From: Solanum dulcamara
Taxonomy: Eukaryota > Streptophyta > Magnoliopsida > Solanales > Solanaceae
Assembly (NCBI RefSeq): GCF_947179165.1
Contig: NC_077243.1
Location: forward strand, 11,146,001 to 11,210,000
Length of the DNA: 64,000 nucleotides
Reading direction: 5' to 3'
Shown here: positions 22,789 through 35,078 of the stretch, in pieces
Position numbering within the stretch: the first letter of the stretch is position 1
How the letters are laid out: each line of letters begins with the position of its first letter
Program-made: the position numbers and the translations under genes
Notes under the pieces: model-generated
The model's database searches: none
What the model was told of the DNA's origin: nothing
What the model saw: only the letters and a program-made list of their open reading frames with translations

Positions 22789-23769
22789 ATGGACGGGAGA
22801 GGAGGGTGTTGTATTGCTAGATACGCAGGGGGTGCGTACGATATGTCAAAGGTGGATAGGATAATGCTAAAATTCAGACCTATCGCTCCTAAACCAGCAG
22901 CAGCCGGTGGCTCTATTTCTAGAACTACTACTCCACCGCAGAAATCTGAGGTTCCGGTTCGTAATGGCCGGTGGAAGCGAAGGTATGTTAAAGAGAACAA
23001 TAAAAATAGTAATAATAGCTCTAATAACAAGAGATCCAGTAGTGGAAGTAGTCCTAGTGGTAGAAAAAGGAAAGCTCAATCGCCTGAGGAAAATGAATCC
23101 AGCGGGAAAACAGTGTCTGGTGGAGAACCGGTGGTAACGCTTCCCTTATTATCGGAGAGCCCTGAAAGGAAGGACTCTCCGAGGGATCGTTCGGTAGATA
23201 AGGTGAAAAAAACAGAAAAAAATGCTCCGATCTGGTTGAGTTTTGGTAAAAACCAAGGGAATATCAATAAGAATGATATTAATGGTCAGTTGCAGTTGCA
23301 GGGGTACGGAGGAGGAGTTGGTATGGATGGGTCAGTTTTGATGTTTCCACAGCCAGTACGGGTAGTTGGGTCATGGGTAAAGGTGGAAAGCGTGACTGAC
23401 GCGTGGGAGGAAGGGTATGGGATAGGGCGTACGGATGAGGAGAAACTGGTAAATCTGGAGCGGGACATCTGTCCAGGGTTCATATCAGACGGTTTAAACA
23501 GAGTTAGGTGGGCCAACAAGGCGTACAAGGAGATGGTGGATGAGGAAGGAAGCGCAGCAGCAGGGGAAGTAGTTGTATGGCTCGTGATGAAAGATGATGT
23601 ACGGCTGCCGGAGAACAAAACCACGGCCGCGTTCACTTGCCGTGTCAGGGTGGTCAGATGCGGGAAGGAAAAAAAGTCGTTGATTCTGCCGTGCGATGTG
23701 TGGAGAATGGACGGCGGAGGATTTGCATGGAGGTTGGATACAAAAGCAGCTCTCTCCTTGGGGCGGTAG
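22789..23769 (+). CDS. Plant DUF7950-type protein, 326 residues, single exon
   Basis: A complete intron-less gene. The N-terminus (MDGRGGCCIARYAGGAYDMS then KVDRIMLKFRPIAPKP) is a conserved signature of an uncharacterised land-plant family. The middle (about 60-125) is low complexity, rich in Asn, Ser, Lys and Arg, with basic runs (RKRKAQ, WKRRYVK) that could act as nuclear localisation signals. The C-terminal third (about 185-320) is the conserved globular part, with VVGSWVKVESVTDAWEEGYG, EEKLVNLERDICPGFISDG, LNRVRWANKAYKEMV and a CRVRVVRC...LPCDVWRMDGGGFAWRLD ending. The start at 22789 is the first ATG after the TATA box and fits the conserved N-terminus. Base composition is clearly more GC than the flanks. 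No enzyme motif is visible; a nuclear regulatory role is only a guess. Family name is from memory. Confidence 0.85.
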   Translation: MDGRGGCCIARYAGGAYDMSKVDRIMLKFRPIAPKPAAAGGSISRTTTPPQKSEVPVRNGRWKRRYVKENNKNSNNSSNNKRSSSGSSPSGRKRKAQSPEENESSGKTVSGGEPVVTLPLLSESPERKDSPRDRSVDKVKKTEKNAPIWLSFGKNQGNINKNDINGQLQLQGYGGGVGMDGSVLMFPQPVRVVGSWVKVESVTDAWEEGYGIGRTDEEKLVNLERDICPGFISDGLNRVRWANKAYKEMVDEEGSAAAGEVVVWLVMKDDVRLPENKTTAAFTCRVRVVRCGKEKKSLILPCDVWRMDGGGFAWRLDTKAALSLGR

Positions 23770-26700
23770 GTAATAAAAGTAATATCAACTCAACCCAAAG
23801 GGTAAACAAGTAAATCTATGTGCCGGCCACTAATAATTCTGTCACCTTGCGTTTTTGTACGTACAGACATGCACACTGCATGCTCTTTTATCAGAAGAAA
23901 AATTGTGAATATCTTTAGCATTTAGAATTTTTATTTTATTTTTTTTCAGTGTGTTTACTTTTCTTGGTTAATTTTCTCAAGGTGGTTTGGGTTGAACTGT
24001 TGGGAGGAGATGTTGGTTTGGGATATTTGTTGAAATACAGTTACTACTAGTATAGTAGTACATGAACCATGGAAACAAATCGTGATGATCTTGTAACTTA
24101 TCTGACTTGGGCTTTATGTTCCTGTTTCTAAGTTAACATCTCGTGGATATTTTTCTCAACTCTTTTGCCCGACAATTTTATTGTTATCCTTTATTTCAAT
24201 TTCTTTCATCAAATTGTTTGTTGGAGTATTATTTTTACCGCTGATGAGAAATATACCCAGGAACTTGTTATAATGGTTTAGGCTCAATTTTTTAAGTTAG
24301 GTGATTTTGAAAGTAACATTTGTAATGAAGACAGACCAAGAATAATAGAGAACGATAAAGTGCCTACTAGTATAATTAATTTGATAATGAAGATAAGGTG
24401 GAGGAGAGATTGGAGGGGAAAATGAACGTGGTTGTTCCTGGTAGGGGAACGTATGGCAATAATCCTGTGATAATGAAATCTATTCCAGTTTAAAGTGAAG
24501 TGGAATCTGAGGTTATATTCTTGAGTTTAGTGATCTGTATTCACAAAACTGTACTGAGAGAATTTTAAACTAAGTACACCTCTTTGGCTCTCTTTCAGTA
24601 CCGAAAATGGAATTATTGGAGTATCCATCTTTTCACCTGTTTTTTCTTTTGCAATTAAAATTCTCCCAGAATGACCGTGGTTTAAAATTTTGTCGAATAT
24701 ATATGTGTACACACTGAATTTTGAACTTCAAATTAATAGAAGATAGATCGAAAATATTAATTTTATTGTTTAAAATATATATCGGTAAGTTGAAATTAAA
24801 AAATTATCCAAATTAGAAAAGAAATATAATTTTTTTTCTTAAAACAGATTAAAAATCATAGAAGGATAAGCAAATCTAAAAGATTAAAAATTAAAGTTAG
24901 GATAAACAAATGTTTTTTTTTCTTTTTCGTGAATGGAATACGCTGAGCGATAATAATAATAATAATAATAATATATTATTATTATTGAAATGTGACTCAT
25001 GCAATCACGTAACTTAATTTTTTGGACAATTTGGGGGTAGAGATTAAGAAGGGGTCAGGTTATATAATATAATTTCCTTGTTAGATCATACTAGAGGTTG
25101 GATACATTCAAGTTTTAGATTCAAATCAAGGAAGAACCGGTTTGTTGTTAAGATCTTTTCACTAAGATGGTGCTATTAATTATTTGTAGTCTCTTAATAC
25201 TACTATGATTAAAGTATTCTTATTGTAAAGAATTGAATTGCGGGACCAGTCCTCTCCATCTTCTTTTCATCGGGGACTCTTCCACTTCAAATTGTAAAAC
25301 TCGTCAATAAGATGCCATATGCAAGGATGCTTGGAGGTAGAATTCATTATACACAGCTTGTATGGTACTTTTTTCTCTTCTTGCACACTTGCTATTGAGA
25401 AATATAGTTGGCAGAAAACTGACCAATTCATAAAATCTGTCCCGATAGGACACGGCTCTGCTCTAGAAAAGATTTACATGCTTGACTTATTTATCGTAAG
25501 AGATTGAAAGACGTACGTAGCAGTGGCGGATTCCAAAGTAGTATTTGCTCATTCAACAGGTAAGCCATTCATTTGCAGGTGTCGTTTACTTGGGAGTAGT
25601 ATTTGCATGCATGTACCGCTGTATCTAATTAATTATTACAACTAGCATTGGCACAAAATTATGTGATGGCACTCGATGGTGTCCTTAAAAGAAGGACGAC
25701 ACTGGTCATGTGTAAGTGCGCAGATGGGATGTACCTACCATGTGCTTAGTTGCGGCGTAATAGAAGCAATTCATTTGTGTTCAGCCGACATTAGCAACAC
25801 ATCCAACCCCAACTCACCCGTTTAAGTTTTAGATTAGTTATTAATCCGTTCAATTCATTAAAAATTAGGCTAATGAAAAATTTTGTTAAATATTTTTTAA
25901 ATTTTTCTTAAATTTGATATGTTATATATAGTCATATATATTAAAGAAAAATATAATTTTATTAGATACTAAAATAATTTTAAAAAATAAATAAAACAGT
26001 TAGAAAAATTTAGTAAAAATTTAGTTAGGTTAGATGTTGATATGTTATATAATCATCGTCTAACCTATTTTGACTCAATTCATTTTGATCAAAACTAATA
26101 TAGATTGAGTTGGATCGGATCTTGATTTAATTATTGTCTTCATCGATTATGATCCGTTGAAATTTGATCCAACTCGCTCAATTGTCACCATCAGCGTAGC
26201 AATTTGTTGATTGGGCTACGTGTCGCCTGTCGAAATTTATATATTCTTGGGACAGCCTCCAATTTTAAAATGATCCGTTGAAAGAGTGATGCATATATAT
26301 CTCTATCTATAAACGATCCTCATTATTTAGTAAATAATACAAATTTATTCTTTTTTATTAACAAATTGAATTTTAAAAAAACATACTTAAAATAGGTTTT
26401 TACAACAATATATCCATAAATAAATCTGAGAAGCATAAAATGTACGCAAATTTTATTTATATCTGATAGAAATTAAAAGAAAAGTGACTTTTTAATTTCA
26501 AAAATGTCATACAGCTTTAAAAGATTATCTTACTCATTTTATTTACCCCTCTAGATCTGTTTCTAGTCCTACCCGACTAAAAAAACACTTTTTTTTTAAT
26601 TCAAACCCGATTCACATTTATTTATTACTAATTAGAAGAGGGATTGAGTGTTTTTCCGTTTTGATAGGGGTTGAAGAGGTACAAATAAATAGGCGAGGTG

Positions 26701-27105
26701 AATTTAAGTCACGCAACTTTTTTTATATAAAAAAAAATCAGTTGCAGGATTTTTTTTAATTTAATAAATATGAATATGTTACTATAAATATGCATTATTT
26801 GTTAGACAACTAGATTTATATACATTATTTTTTAAGTATTTTCGATTTAAATTACAAAATTAAAGAATTATATTAGCCATTTTTTCTTTATTCTTTATCC
26901 AAATTTATGTGGATTTTTTTCTTTTCAATCTATTTAATCATATTGATATGAAAAAAATTGTAATAGTACTTTTTGTATAGTGTTTGAATATTTAGTTTTT
27001 TTACTTTATAATATTAAGTTAAAGTAATATAATTTAACTTTAAAAATTAGTCAAACTACCTTTCGAAAAGAGCAACATGACAACTAAAATGGGACGAAAG
27101 GAGTA
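23770..27105. other. 3' flank and gene-free stretch
   Basis: The first few hundred bases are likely 3' UTR and flank of the DUF7950 gene. An (ATA)n/(TTA)n palindromic microsatellite is at about 24946-24986. A CAGTGGCGGATTCC MITE-like end occurs near 25521 without a partner. The stretch 25800-26190 has CATCCAACCCCAACTCACCC at the left and GATCCAACTCGCTCAATTGT at the right, an imperfect inverted pair typical of another MITE family. No gene was found. Confidence 0.4.
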
Positions 27106-27752
27106 TCTTTTAGTATCAATTTATGTGATAGGAATAGAATTTGAAAAGCCAATCAATTTTTTAATGTAATTTTTAGATATTTAAAGTCGTTACTTATTGT
27201 AATATATAGTATTTATTATGTAACTTTCAATAATATATGTCACCCTCTTTGTCCCAATTTATGTGGCACTTTAGATTTTTTATGTTTTTAAAATTTTTAA
27301 GTTGTTAATTATTGTGACTTATAGTACTTTTTATGTCATTTTTAAATAATATATGGTATTTACTTTGTTTCAATTTTTGTTGCACATATAAAATTTTGAG
27401 AGTCCATCAAAATATCAAAATTGTATATGCCTTTTAAATATTTTAAACTATTAATTATTGTGATTTATAATATTTTTTACGTTAATTTTAAATAATGTAT
27501 GTTACTTCTTCTATTTCAATCTCTGTGGCACGTACGGATAAAATTTTGAGAACCACTTAAATTTTTTTATATCTCTTTTTAAAATTTTAAATTGGTAATT
27601 ATTATAACTTAAAATAGCCTTTTTATATCATTTGAAATAATATATGTTACTTCTTCCGTCTTAATTTATGTTGCTATTTAATGTAATTTTTAAGTAAAAT
27701 TTTAAATTATTAATTATTATGATTTATAGTAATTTTTATGTAACTTTTCATA
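27106..27752 (+). repeat. Degenerate tandem array, about five units of 115-146 bp
   Basis: A landmark of the form ATATGTTACTTCTTCCGTCT followed by TAATTTATGTTGC recurs near 27235, 27351, 27497 and 27641. Between these the order TTTTAAATT, TTAATTATTGTGATTTATAG, then TTTTTATGTCATTTTTAAA is kept. Units have drifted apart and differ in length by insertions. Their beginnings resemble Stowaway termini (CCGTCTCAATTTATGTGGCA type), so the array may have grown from a MITE. Confidence 0.65.
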
Positions 27753-28563
27753 TGGGGTGGGCAACTAGCTGCTTCCAGCAGCTGAAACAATCGACCCATA
27801 TAAATTAAAATGGGTAAAAATCATTTTCCTTTCCGAAGTTTGTTTTAAAAATCAAGCTCCCCTAACTTTCAATAATAATAATCTTCTTCATTTATCCCAT
27901 ACAATATTTATTTTGCCCTTGAGTATATATTATCCATTATTTTTCTATCTTCAATCACCTATTTATATAAATAAAATTAATAAGTAATATAATAGCTTTT
28001 AAGTATATTTCAAAAATAATACAAAAATATTAATAAAAATGAAGGTTTATCCTATAAAAAAAATTAAAATATTATCTATTTGTATTGTAAATAATTTTTT
28101 ATTTTTTAAATTTAAAAAATACTTCATTATTGAAAAACAAAAATCGTTTATCTATTCAGACATTTAAGAATAAGAGAGAATTGAAACATGCATTTATATA
28201 CATATACATATTAAGGGCATGTAAGATTAAAATAATAATCATAAAGAATAACATAAATTTTAATGACAATTTGATAAAAAAATTATTCTACTTATAATTT
28301 TAATGTGCTTAAATAAAAATCTATAAATACTTAGATTAAGAAAGGTAAATAGTATACATTAGAGTTTTGAGTATTATTAAAATATTCACTTTTTACTCTA
28401 CTCATTTATTTCATTATAGAACGTAAAATAATTTACATATTCAATTAGGATTTTTTTTACTTTAGTTTTTTCGAATAGAAAAGTATATTTTATTTTTTAA
28501 TAGAAAATTTGTTACCTAGAATAAAAAAATAAAAATTCATGATTTAAAAGTAGTAAAAAAATT
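27753..28563. other. Gene-free AT-rich stretch
   Basis: Nearly pure A/T sequence with a short GC-richer section near 27750-27800 that contains the palindrome CAGCTGCTTCCAGCAGCTG. I see no gene. Confidence 0.4.
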
Positions 28564-29715
28564 GGCGAAATGGTCTGATAGACCCTTGTATTTGTATGAG
28601 TTTGTATTCTGAACTCTTTTATTTAATCATTTGCCAATTGAACTCTTAAACTCAATTAAAATGAGACTTTTAAACACCTCCAACCATGTGTGTAGCTCAC
28701 TTTCCCATACATAAATGACATGTCATAGCCACATTAGATATCTTATGCCATGTCATATTTATTTCATAATTATTAACCAAATTTTTACTTCATAAAAGAC
28801 AAAAATAATAAGTTTTGCATTTTAAAAAAAAAAAAAAAATAGTTATTTCTCTCACCTTCCCTCCACCTCCCTCAACCCACAACCACCATTAACACCATCT
28901 TCATTCCCCTAATTATTTTCTCCATTATTCCCAATATATCACCATTAAAATACCTCAATATATTCTCATATTTATACACAATTTTACATAACATATTTCA
29001 CCTAATTTCACAAATACACCCAACAATCACTTTTCCTCCTTTAAAACTATTGAATCTTTGTCACCTTATGAATTGAAAATTACCCAAAAAAATAAAAGGA
29101 AAAATAGATCTACAACAACGCCAAGGGAAGAAAAGAAAAGAAAAAAAAGAGAAAAAACAAATTGGAGAGGGCTAGAAAGGGGAAAAGGAGGGAAATGGGG
29201 GTGAGGAGAAGGAAGAAAAAAGGTTGGGGCAATAGGGTGAGGAGAAGGAAGAAAAAATAATTTGGATGGAGATGGGGATGGGGATGGGAATGGCTGAAGA
29301 AGAAGGTTGGGGCAGTGATTGGAGTGGAAATGATTGAAAAAGAAGAATCTGGTTGGAGAAGGGGGGGACTGGCTGAAGAGCGTGGATGGGTGAAGAAGAT
29401 GGTTGGGGTGGGGATATGGGTGGGATGTATGAAGAAGAAGGCGGGTGGGAGGAAGAAGGTTTTTTTTTAATAAATTTTTTTCTTTAATTTTAATATTTTT
29501 TTAGTTAAATATGATATTCAGTTGCCTCTACAAGCGTGTAGTTACACTCTCTTGCCTACTCAATTATCTTACTACTATTTAAGCTTAGTCAATGATCAAA
29601 GGGGTTTGACATATTGCGTTTTACTCAGTTTAAGGGTTTAGTTGATAAATGGTTAAGTAAAAGAATTTAGAATATCAACTCATACAAGTACAGAGGTCCA
29701 TTAGACCATTTCATC
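28564..29715. mobile_element. Non-autonomous DNA transposon with long terminal inverted repeats (MULE-like)
   Basis: The first 100 or so bases (GGCGAAATGGTCTGATAGAC, then TTTGTATGAGTTTGTATTCT, then CAATTGAACTCTTAAACTCA) are matched by the inverse of the last 100 (GATGAAATGGTCTAATGGAC, TACTTGTATGAGTTGATATT, CAACTAAACCCTTAAACTGA). The left interior is pyrimidine-rich and the right interior purine-rich, with repeated GGTGAGGAGAAGGAAGAAAA and GAAGAAGGTTGGGGCAG. No transposase. Long repeats and size suit Mutator-like elements, but a 9 bp target duplication could not be confirmed because both flanks are A-rich. Confidence 0.65.
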
Positions 29716-30098
29716 GGGAAAAAAAAAAGACAAAGATTAATAATACAAAGAGTAAAATAAATATTTTTAAAAATTGATTAAAATAAAAAAGGAAAATTGA
29801 AAAAATAATGATTTTAAAGCAAATTTCGGGAAAAATAATTTTCACCCAAATTAAAACAAAAGGTGTAATAGGTCCTCCGATCCTTTCGGATTTGACCATA
29901 TGTTACAGTATTTCTTCATTTTGGCTGCGGAGAGTTGTTGGTTATCATTATCCAATTACGTCGATCGTCGAGTTGACACCTGTAGTCTACAATTATTTGT
30001 GCCACTATGTATTACAATTGATAATATTATCGTAAAAAATATTTAGTAAGAATTAAATTCATATCATTAATCCAAAATCATTAAAAGTTATTAGCAAC
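29716..30098. other. Spacer, no gene seen
   Basis: AT-rich spacer between the long-TIR transposon and the first copia element. No coding or structured feature was recognised. Confidence 0.4.
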
Positions 30099-30464
30099 TG
30101 TTAACTATAACTTAGAGTTGGCAAGCTATCATGGTTAAGAATGAGTTTAGGTGGTTAGAAGTAGTTAGAATGTTGTTATAGATTGTTAGAAGTAGTTACA
30201 TTGTAAAGTGTACAAATACATAAATACACCACACTATACAAGTGTGAGTATATAAGGGTAACACTTTTTTGGACTAAATGTGATACACACATTCTCTGAT
30301 ATTTTCCTCTCTCTACAACTTTACTCTTTCGTTCTACACTCTTCTCCTCTCTTCTTCCTCTGTACATTCTGCCCTAACCTATGCACTTCTCTTCTTCTTC
30401 CTCCTCTTCTTTCCTCGTTTCTTTCTCTTCTCTTCATTTCAAAGCTCCACTAATGGAGTTATCA
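30099..30464 (+). repeat. 5' LTR of copia-1
   Basis: TGTTAACTATAAC...GGAGTTATCA, 366 bp. Contains TATATAAGGG at about 30249-30258, a likely TATA box, followed by CT-rich sequence. Compared with the 3' LTR it lacks one copy of a 21 bp duplication. Confidence 0.92.
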
Positions 30465-30476
30465 TGGTATCAGAGC
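30465..30476 (+). other. Primer-binding site (initiator Met tRNA) of copia-1
   Basis: TGGTATCAGAGC directly follows the 5' LTR. It is the standard copia site complementary to the 3' end of initiator methionine tRNA. Confidence 0.9.
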
Positions 30477-30594
30477 ATACAAGGATCTTAGGTTAGAAGA
30501 CAAGTGTGTGAGTTCTCGTTCAAAAAAACTGAGGGATCAGTTAATCTAGAAGAGGCAGTCAACCGGTGATCTAGACTCTAGACTGTCAATAAAG

Positions 30595-31744
30595 ATGTAC
30601 ACAGCTGAAGCCACCTCTGGATCTCTGGAAACTGGCGATGTGAACTTGAACACAACACATTCAACTGTTGGACCAACCAGCTATGGATCTCCAATCATAG
30701 GTCACAATCATCCTCTATATCTCCATCCTAGCGACACTCCAGGTAGCTCTCTAATCTCCCTCCAGCTTACCGGCTCTGAGAACTATGCAGTCTAGAGTAG
30801 ATCCATGCATATTAGACTCCTAGGTAAGGGAAAACTTGGTTTTGTTGATGGAAAGTTCCCTAAGTCTCAGTTTGCACCTGAGATGTTTGACATCTGGGAA
30901 AAATATAATATTGTAGTAATGTCCTGGATAATGAATGTTGTTACACCTGGATTATTGAGTAGTATTATCTATGCTGGTGATGCGCATAAGATATGGAATG
31001 TTCTGAAAAAGAGATTCGACAAAATTAATGGTGCACATGTGTTCATAGTCTCACTCAAGGAACTATGACAGTTACAGAGTACTATAGTCATCTAAGAGGG
31101 CTGTGGAATGAATTTGATTTTATCATGCCATGCCCAGGGTGTTCTTGTGCTGAATCAAAAAAGTTTCGAGAGCACTTTGAATACCAGAGATTGCTTGAGT
31201 TTCTTATGGGACTAAATGAGTCATATTCAGTTGCTAGAGGCCAGATATTAATGCAAACTCCAATTCCCAGCCCAAACAAAGCTTACTCTCTGATAGTATA
31301 TCATGAAAGCCAAAGAAACCTGGCAAGTACAGGTCATGAGAATGTTACCTCTAGAATTGTTGAAAGCACTGCTCTATTAAGTAAAAATATGGAGGTGGTC
31401 CTAATCAGGGTGGCAACTTTGGCCATCAACTAGGAGGTGATGGTAACTCAGGAAGAGGACACTATGACAACCAATACAAGCCACTAAAATTCCAGAAGCC
31501 ACTTTTTGTGTGTGAGGTCTGTGGTTACAAGGGACACTCTAAGGAACAATGCTTTAAAGTGAAAGGCTATCCATTTGGATGGAAGTCAAAGAAGAAGAGG
31601 GAATACTCCAATTCCAATTCATATGCTAATCAGGCTGAGGTTACTCAGTTTACAGGTTCACAATCTACTACTGACATACCTGCACCTACAACCTTCTTTA
31701 CACAGGATCAGTACCATCAAATCCTGCAGATACTGGCCAAATGA
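30595..31744 (+). pseudogene. gag of copia-1 (disrupted)
   Basis: The capsid region starts MYTAEATSGS, with HPLYLHPSDTPGSSLISLQL and TGSENYAV, the usual copia gag start. A TAG at 30793-30795 replaces the conserved Trp codon after TGSENYAV. A frameshift near 31045 moves the frame to 31065-31433 (TVTEYYSHLRGLWNEFDFIM). A further shift precedes the zinc knuckle CEVCGYKGHSKEQC (31508 on), which keeps the CX2CX4HX4C spacing. Gag forms the virus-like particle and binds the RNA; this copy cannot make it whole. Confidence 0.88.
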
Positions 31745-31765
31745 GGTAAAAATAAAGGAGAACAC

Positions 31766-34700
31766 TTGGCTAAAGCAGCTACTGCAAGTAGTGCTCTATC
31801 TGCTTTAGTATCTAAATATATAGATAAAAGCTGGATAGTTGATACTGGAGCCACAAATCATATGACTTCTAAGACTGAGCTGCTAAATATTTGTCACACA
31901 GTACCACCATCTCAGAGGAGACAAGTAATTTTACCCACTGGAAATGTTATTTCAGTCTCACATATTGGTAGTACACATATTCTTGGTAATCAACTTATTA
32001 GCAATGTCCTGTTTGTCCCTGACTTCAAGTGTAATCTCTTTTCTATATCACAACTCACCAAAGAACTCAACTGTATGGCAACTTTCTTTCCTGGCTTATG
32101 TTCTTTTCTGGATCTCTTCAGTGGTCAGGTCAAAGGTATTGGTAAAGAGGATCAAGGGCTCTACATTCTGAAGGAAGGTGTCCTAAAGGCAGCAGTCAAT
32201 GGTGCTATAATTCAGTCCCCAGATGTAGCTCCTGCTCTCTCCACAAAGAGCAGTATCACCTCAGTTGGTAGTCTTGCTTCAGCTTCTCTATGACATCTAA
32301 GACTAGGTCATGCACCTGTAGATATAATAAAAAAATCCTTCAGTATTGAGGTTTTAGACAATGAGCACTCTACTTGTACAGTTTGCCCACTTGCTAAGCA
32401 AACTAAACTTTCCTTTCCTGTAAGTTCTCATGTTTCAAATGTTGTATTTGAGCTGGTTCATTATAATATTTGGGGCCCCTACAGGGTACCTACTCATGAT
32501 GGGAAGAAGTATTTTGTGACTGTGGTAGATGATTACTCCATATTTACTTGGGTTTTTCTTATAGCTTCTAAGTTAGATGCCATTGTGGTGTTAAGAGACT
32601 TTTTTACACAGGTTCACAATTTATTCTCCACAACTGTTAAGACTCTGAGAACTGATAATGGAAGTGTGTTCTTCAGTGTTGCATTTTAGACTATGTTGTC
32701 TACCCTTAGAATCCTCCATCAGAGTACTTATGTATATACTCCTCAACAAAATGGTGTTGCTGAGAGGAATCATAGAACTGTCTTGGAGATGGCTAGGGCA
32801 CTCAGGTTCCAATCCTCTGTTCCTTTAAGATTCTGGGGTAAATGTGTCACCACTGCAGTCTACTTTCTCAACAGAATTCCCTCAAAACTACTTCAGTTTA
32901 GGACCCCATTTGAGCTGCTCTATTTACATCGTCCCTCCTTAGCACATATTAAAGTATTTGATTATCTTTGCTATGCTACATGCCCATATATTCTTGATAA
33001 ATTTTCTTCTAGAGCTATACCAGCTGTTCTTATGGGCTACTCCTCTTCAAAAAAAGGCTACCTATTGTATCATCTGCACTCTAAGTTCTTTTTTGTTAAT
33101 AGGCATGTTGTGTTCAAAGAGGATATCTTTCCTTTCAAGGATGTACAAGTCTCTTCTAATCCCATATTTCCAGTTCTCACACTTCTGGACTCCTCCACTT
33201 CACCTCCTACACGTCTCAACTCAGATCCCATCCAACCACCTTCTTCTCCTGCAGAACCTCCTAAGCACTCTCAGCCTCAACTTCTATTTATTCCCACTAC
33301 CTCACCTGATATGTCCATGCCCACTCCTGCTTCTGTCCCTTCCAGGAAATCCTTCAAAGCTAGTAAGCCTCCATCTTGGCTTCAAGACTTTATTACTACC
33401 CCTGCAGGCAACTCTTGTTCTTTTCCCACTGCTGATCATATCTCTTATGTTCATCTCTCTCCATCTTACAGTTCTTGTCTAGCTGCATACTCAGCTATCA
33501 CTGAACCCACATCCTATAGAGTTTCCTCTCTTGATCCTCAATGGGTTCAAGCCAAGTAATTGGAAATTGATGCTTTGGAAGCTAATCATACCTTGTCCTT
33601 GGTTGATTTACCACCTGGAAAGAGACCTATTGGTTGTAAGTGGGTGTACAAGGTCAAATATAAATCCACAAGTGACGTTGAAAGACTGAAAACTAGATTG
33701 GTGGCCAAAGGGTTTAACCAATAGGAAGGATTAGACTACAGTGAAACCTTCAGTCCAGTTGCTAAAATGGTTACTGTGAGAGCAGTTGTAGCCCTTGCTG
33801 CCTCTAGGGGTGGTTCATCCATCAAATGGATGTCCACAATGCCTTTCTCAATGGGACTTTGTTGGAGGAAGTGTACATGACTATCCCTGATGGGTTTGCT
33901 AGACAGGGGGAGTCCAATACTAAGGTCTGCAAACTCCATAAGTCTCTGTATGGACTTAATCAAGCCCCTAGGCAGTGGAACTTGAAGCTGACTGAGGCTT
34001 TGTTGAAGTTGGGATTTCATCATAGTCATCATGGCTACTCTTTGTTCACCAGGCAAGTTGATAGGGATATACTTGTTGTGCTAGTCTATGTGAATGACTT
34101 GTTGGTCACTGGTAGCAATACAGGTCTAGTAGAGGATACAAAAAGAGATCTACAAAAGCAATTCAAAATGAAAGACTTAGGTGAGCTAAAGTTCTTCCTA
34201 GGTATTGAGTGTGTTAGATCCAATCAAGAAATCCATATGTCTCAGAAGAAATATACCCTGGAACTGATTGCTGAATGAAGCCTAAGAGGAGCTAAGCCTG
34301 TAGAGACACCATTAGAGCAGAATAAGTAGATTACATCAGTGAAATATGATGAACATATTTCACATGAAAGCAGAGTTGATGATCAGATACTGCAGCAACC
34401 TGAAAGGTACCAAAGACTTGTGGGAAGACTCTTGTACCTCACTATGACCAGACCTGATATAGCCTTCCCAGTCCAGGTACTGAGCCAGTACATGCACAAT
34501 TCTAAAAAATCATACATGGAATCAGCACTTAGAGTTGTCAGATATCTCAAGGAAGCTCCAGACCTTAGGCTGTTAATGTCATCTAAAGATACAAATGCAC
34601 TCACTGCCTACTGTGACTCAGACTGTGGAGCTTGTCTAGAAATAAAAAGATCAGTCACTGGATACCTAGTGAAGTTTGGTGGAGCATTAATCTCTTGGAA

Positions 34701-35065
34701 ATCAAAGAAACAAGAGACCATGTCCAGAAGCTGAGTTTAGAAGCATGATCAATTGTGCAGCTAAGATCACTTGGCTAGTAAGTTTGTTCAAAGAGCTGGG
34801 AGTTCACATTGAATTACCTGTTAATATGATCTCTGACAGCAAAACTGCAATTCAAATTGCTGCAAATCCCATCTTTCATGAAAGGACCAAACATATTGAC
34901 ATAGACTGCCATTTTGTAAGAGAAATGATATGCCAAGGAATGCTAAAACCTAGTTTCATACATACAAAGGACCAGCTAGCTGATATACTTACTAAAAGTT
35001 TAGGTAAAACTCAACATCAACAACTGCTGAACAATCTTGGAGTTATGAATCTCTTCAAACCATGA
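31766..35065 (+). pseudogene. pol of copia-1: protease, integrase, RT, RNase H (disrupted)
   Basis: Order: aspartic protease active site IVDTGATNHMTS (about 31837-31872); GAG-pre-integrase and zinc-binding LGHAP...CTVC (32300-32390), preceded by a TGA; integrase core with VVDDYS, LRTDNGS and TPQQNGVAERNHR, so the D, D and E residues are still visible, with a TAG at about 32688; RT with WVYKVKYKS, LVAKGFNQ then a TAG at 33721-33723, and a frameshift near 33820 before MDVHNAFLNGTLLEEVYM. The RT catalytic box reads YVND where YVDD is usual. RNase H has YCDSDCGAC and SVTGY, then HTKDQLADILTKSL near the end. Pol cannot be read as one polyprotein. Confidence 0.9.
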
Positions 35066-35078
35066 GCTTGAGGAGGAG

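Noticed and set aside
22761..23636. Several minus-strand frames opposite the DUF7950 gene
   Set aside because: Antisense shadows of a GC-richer coding region; Ser/Thr/Pro-rich without motifs.
25520..25540. CAGTGGCGGATTCC, a possible hAT MITE end
   Set aside because: Only the terminal 12-14 bases match and no right end or duplication is present.
31088..31279. Minus-strand frame within copia-1 gag
   Set aside because: Antisense shadow of gag.
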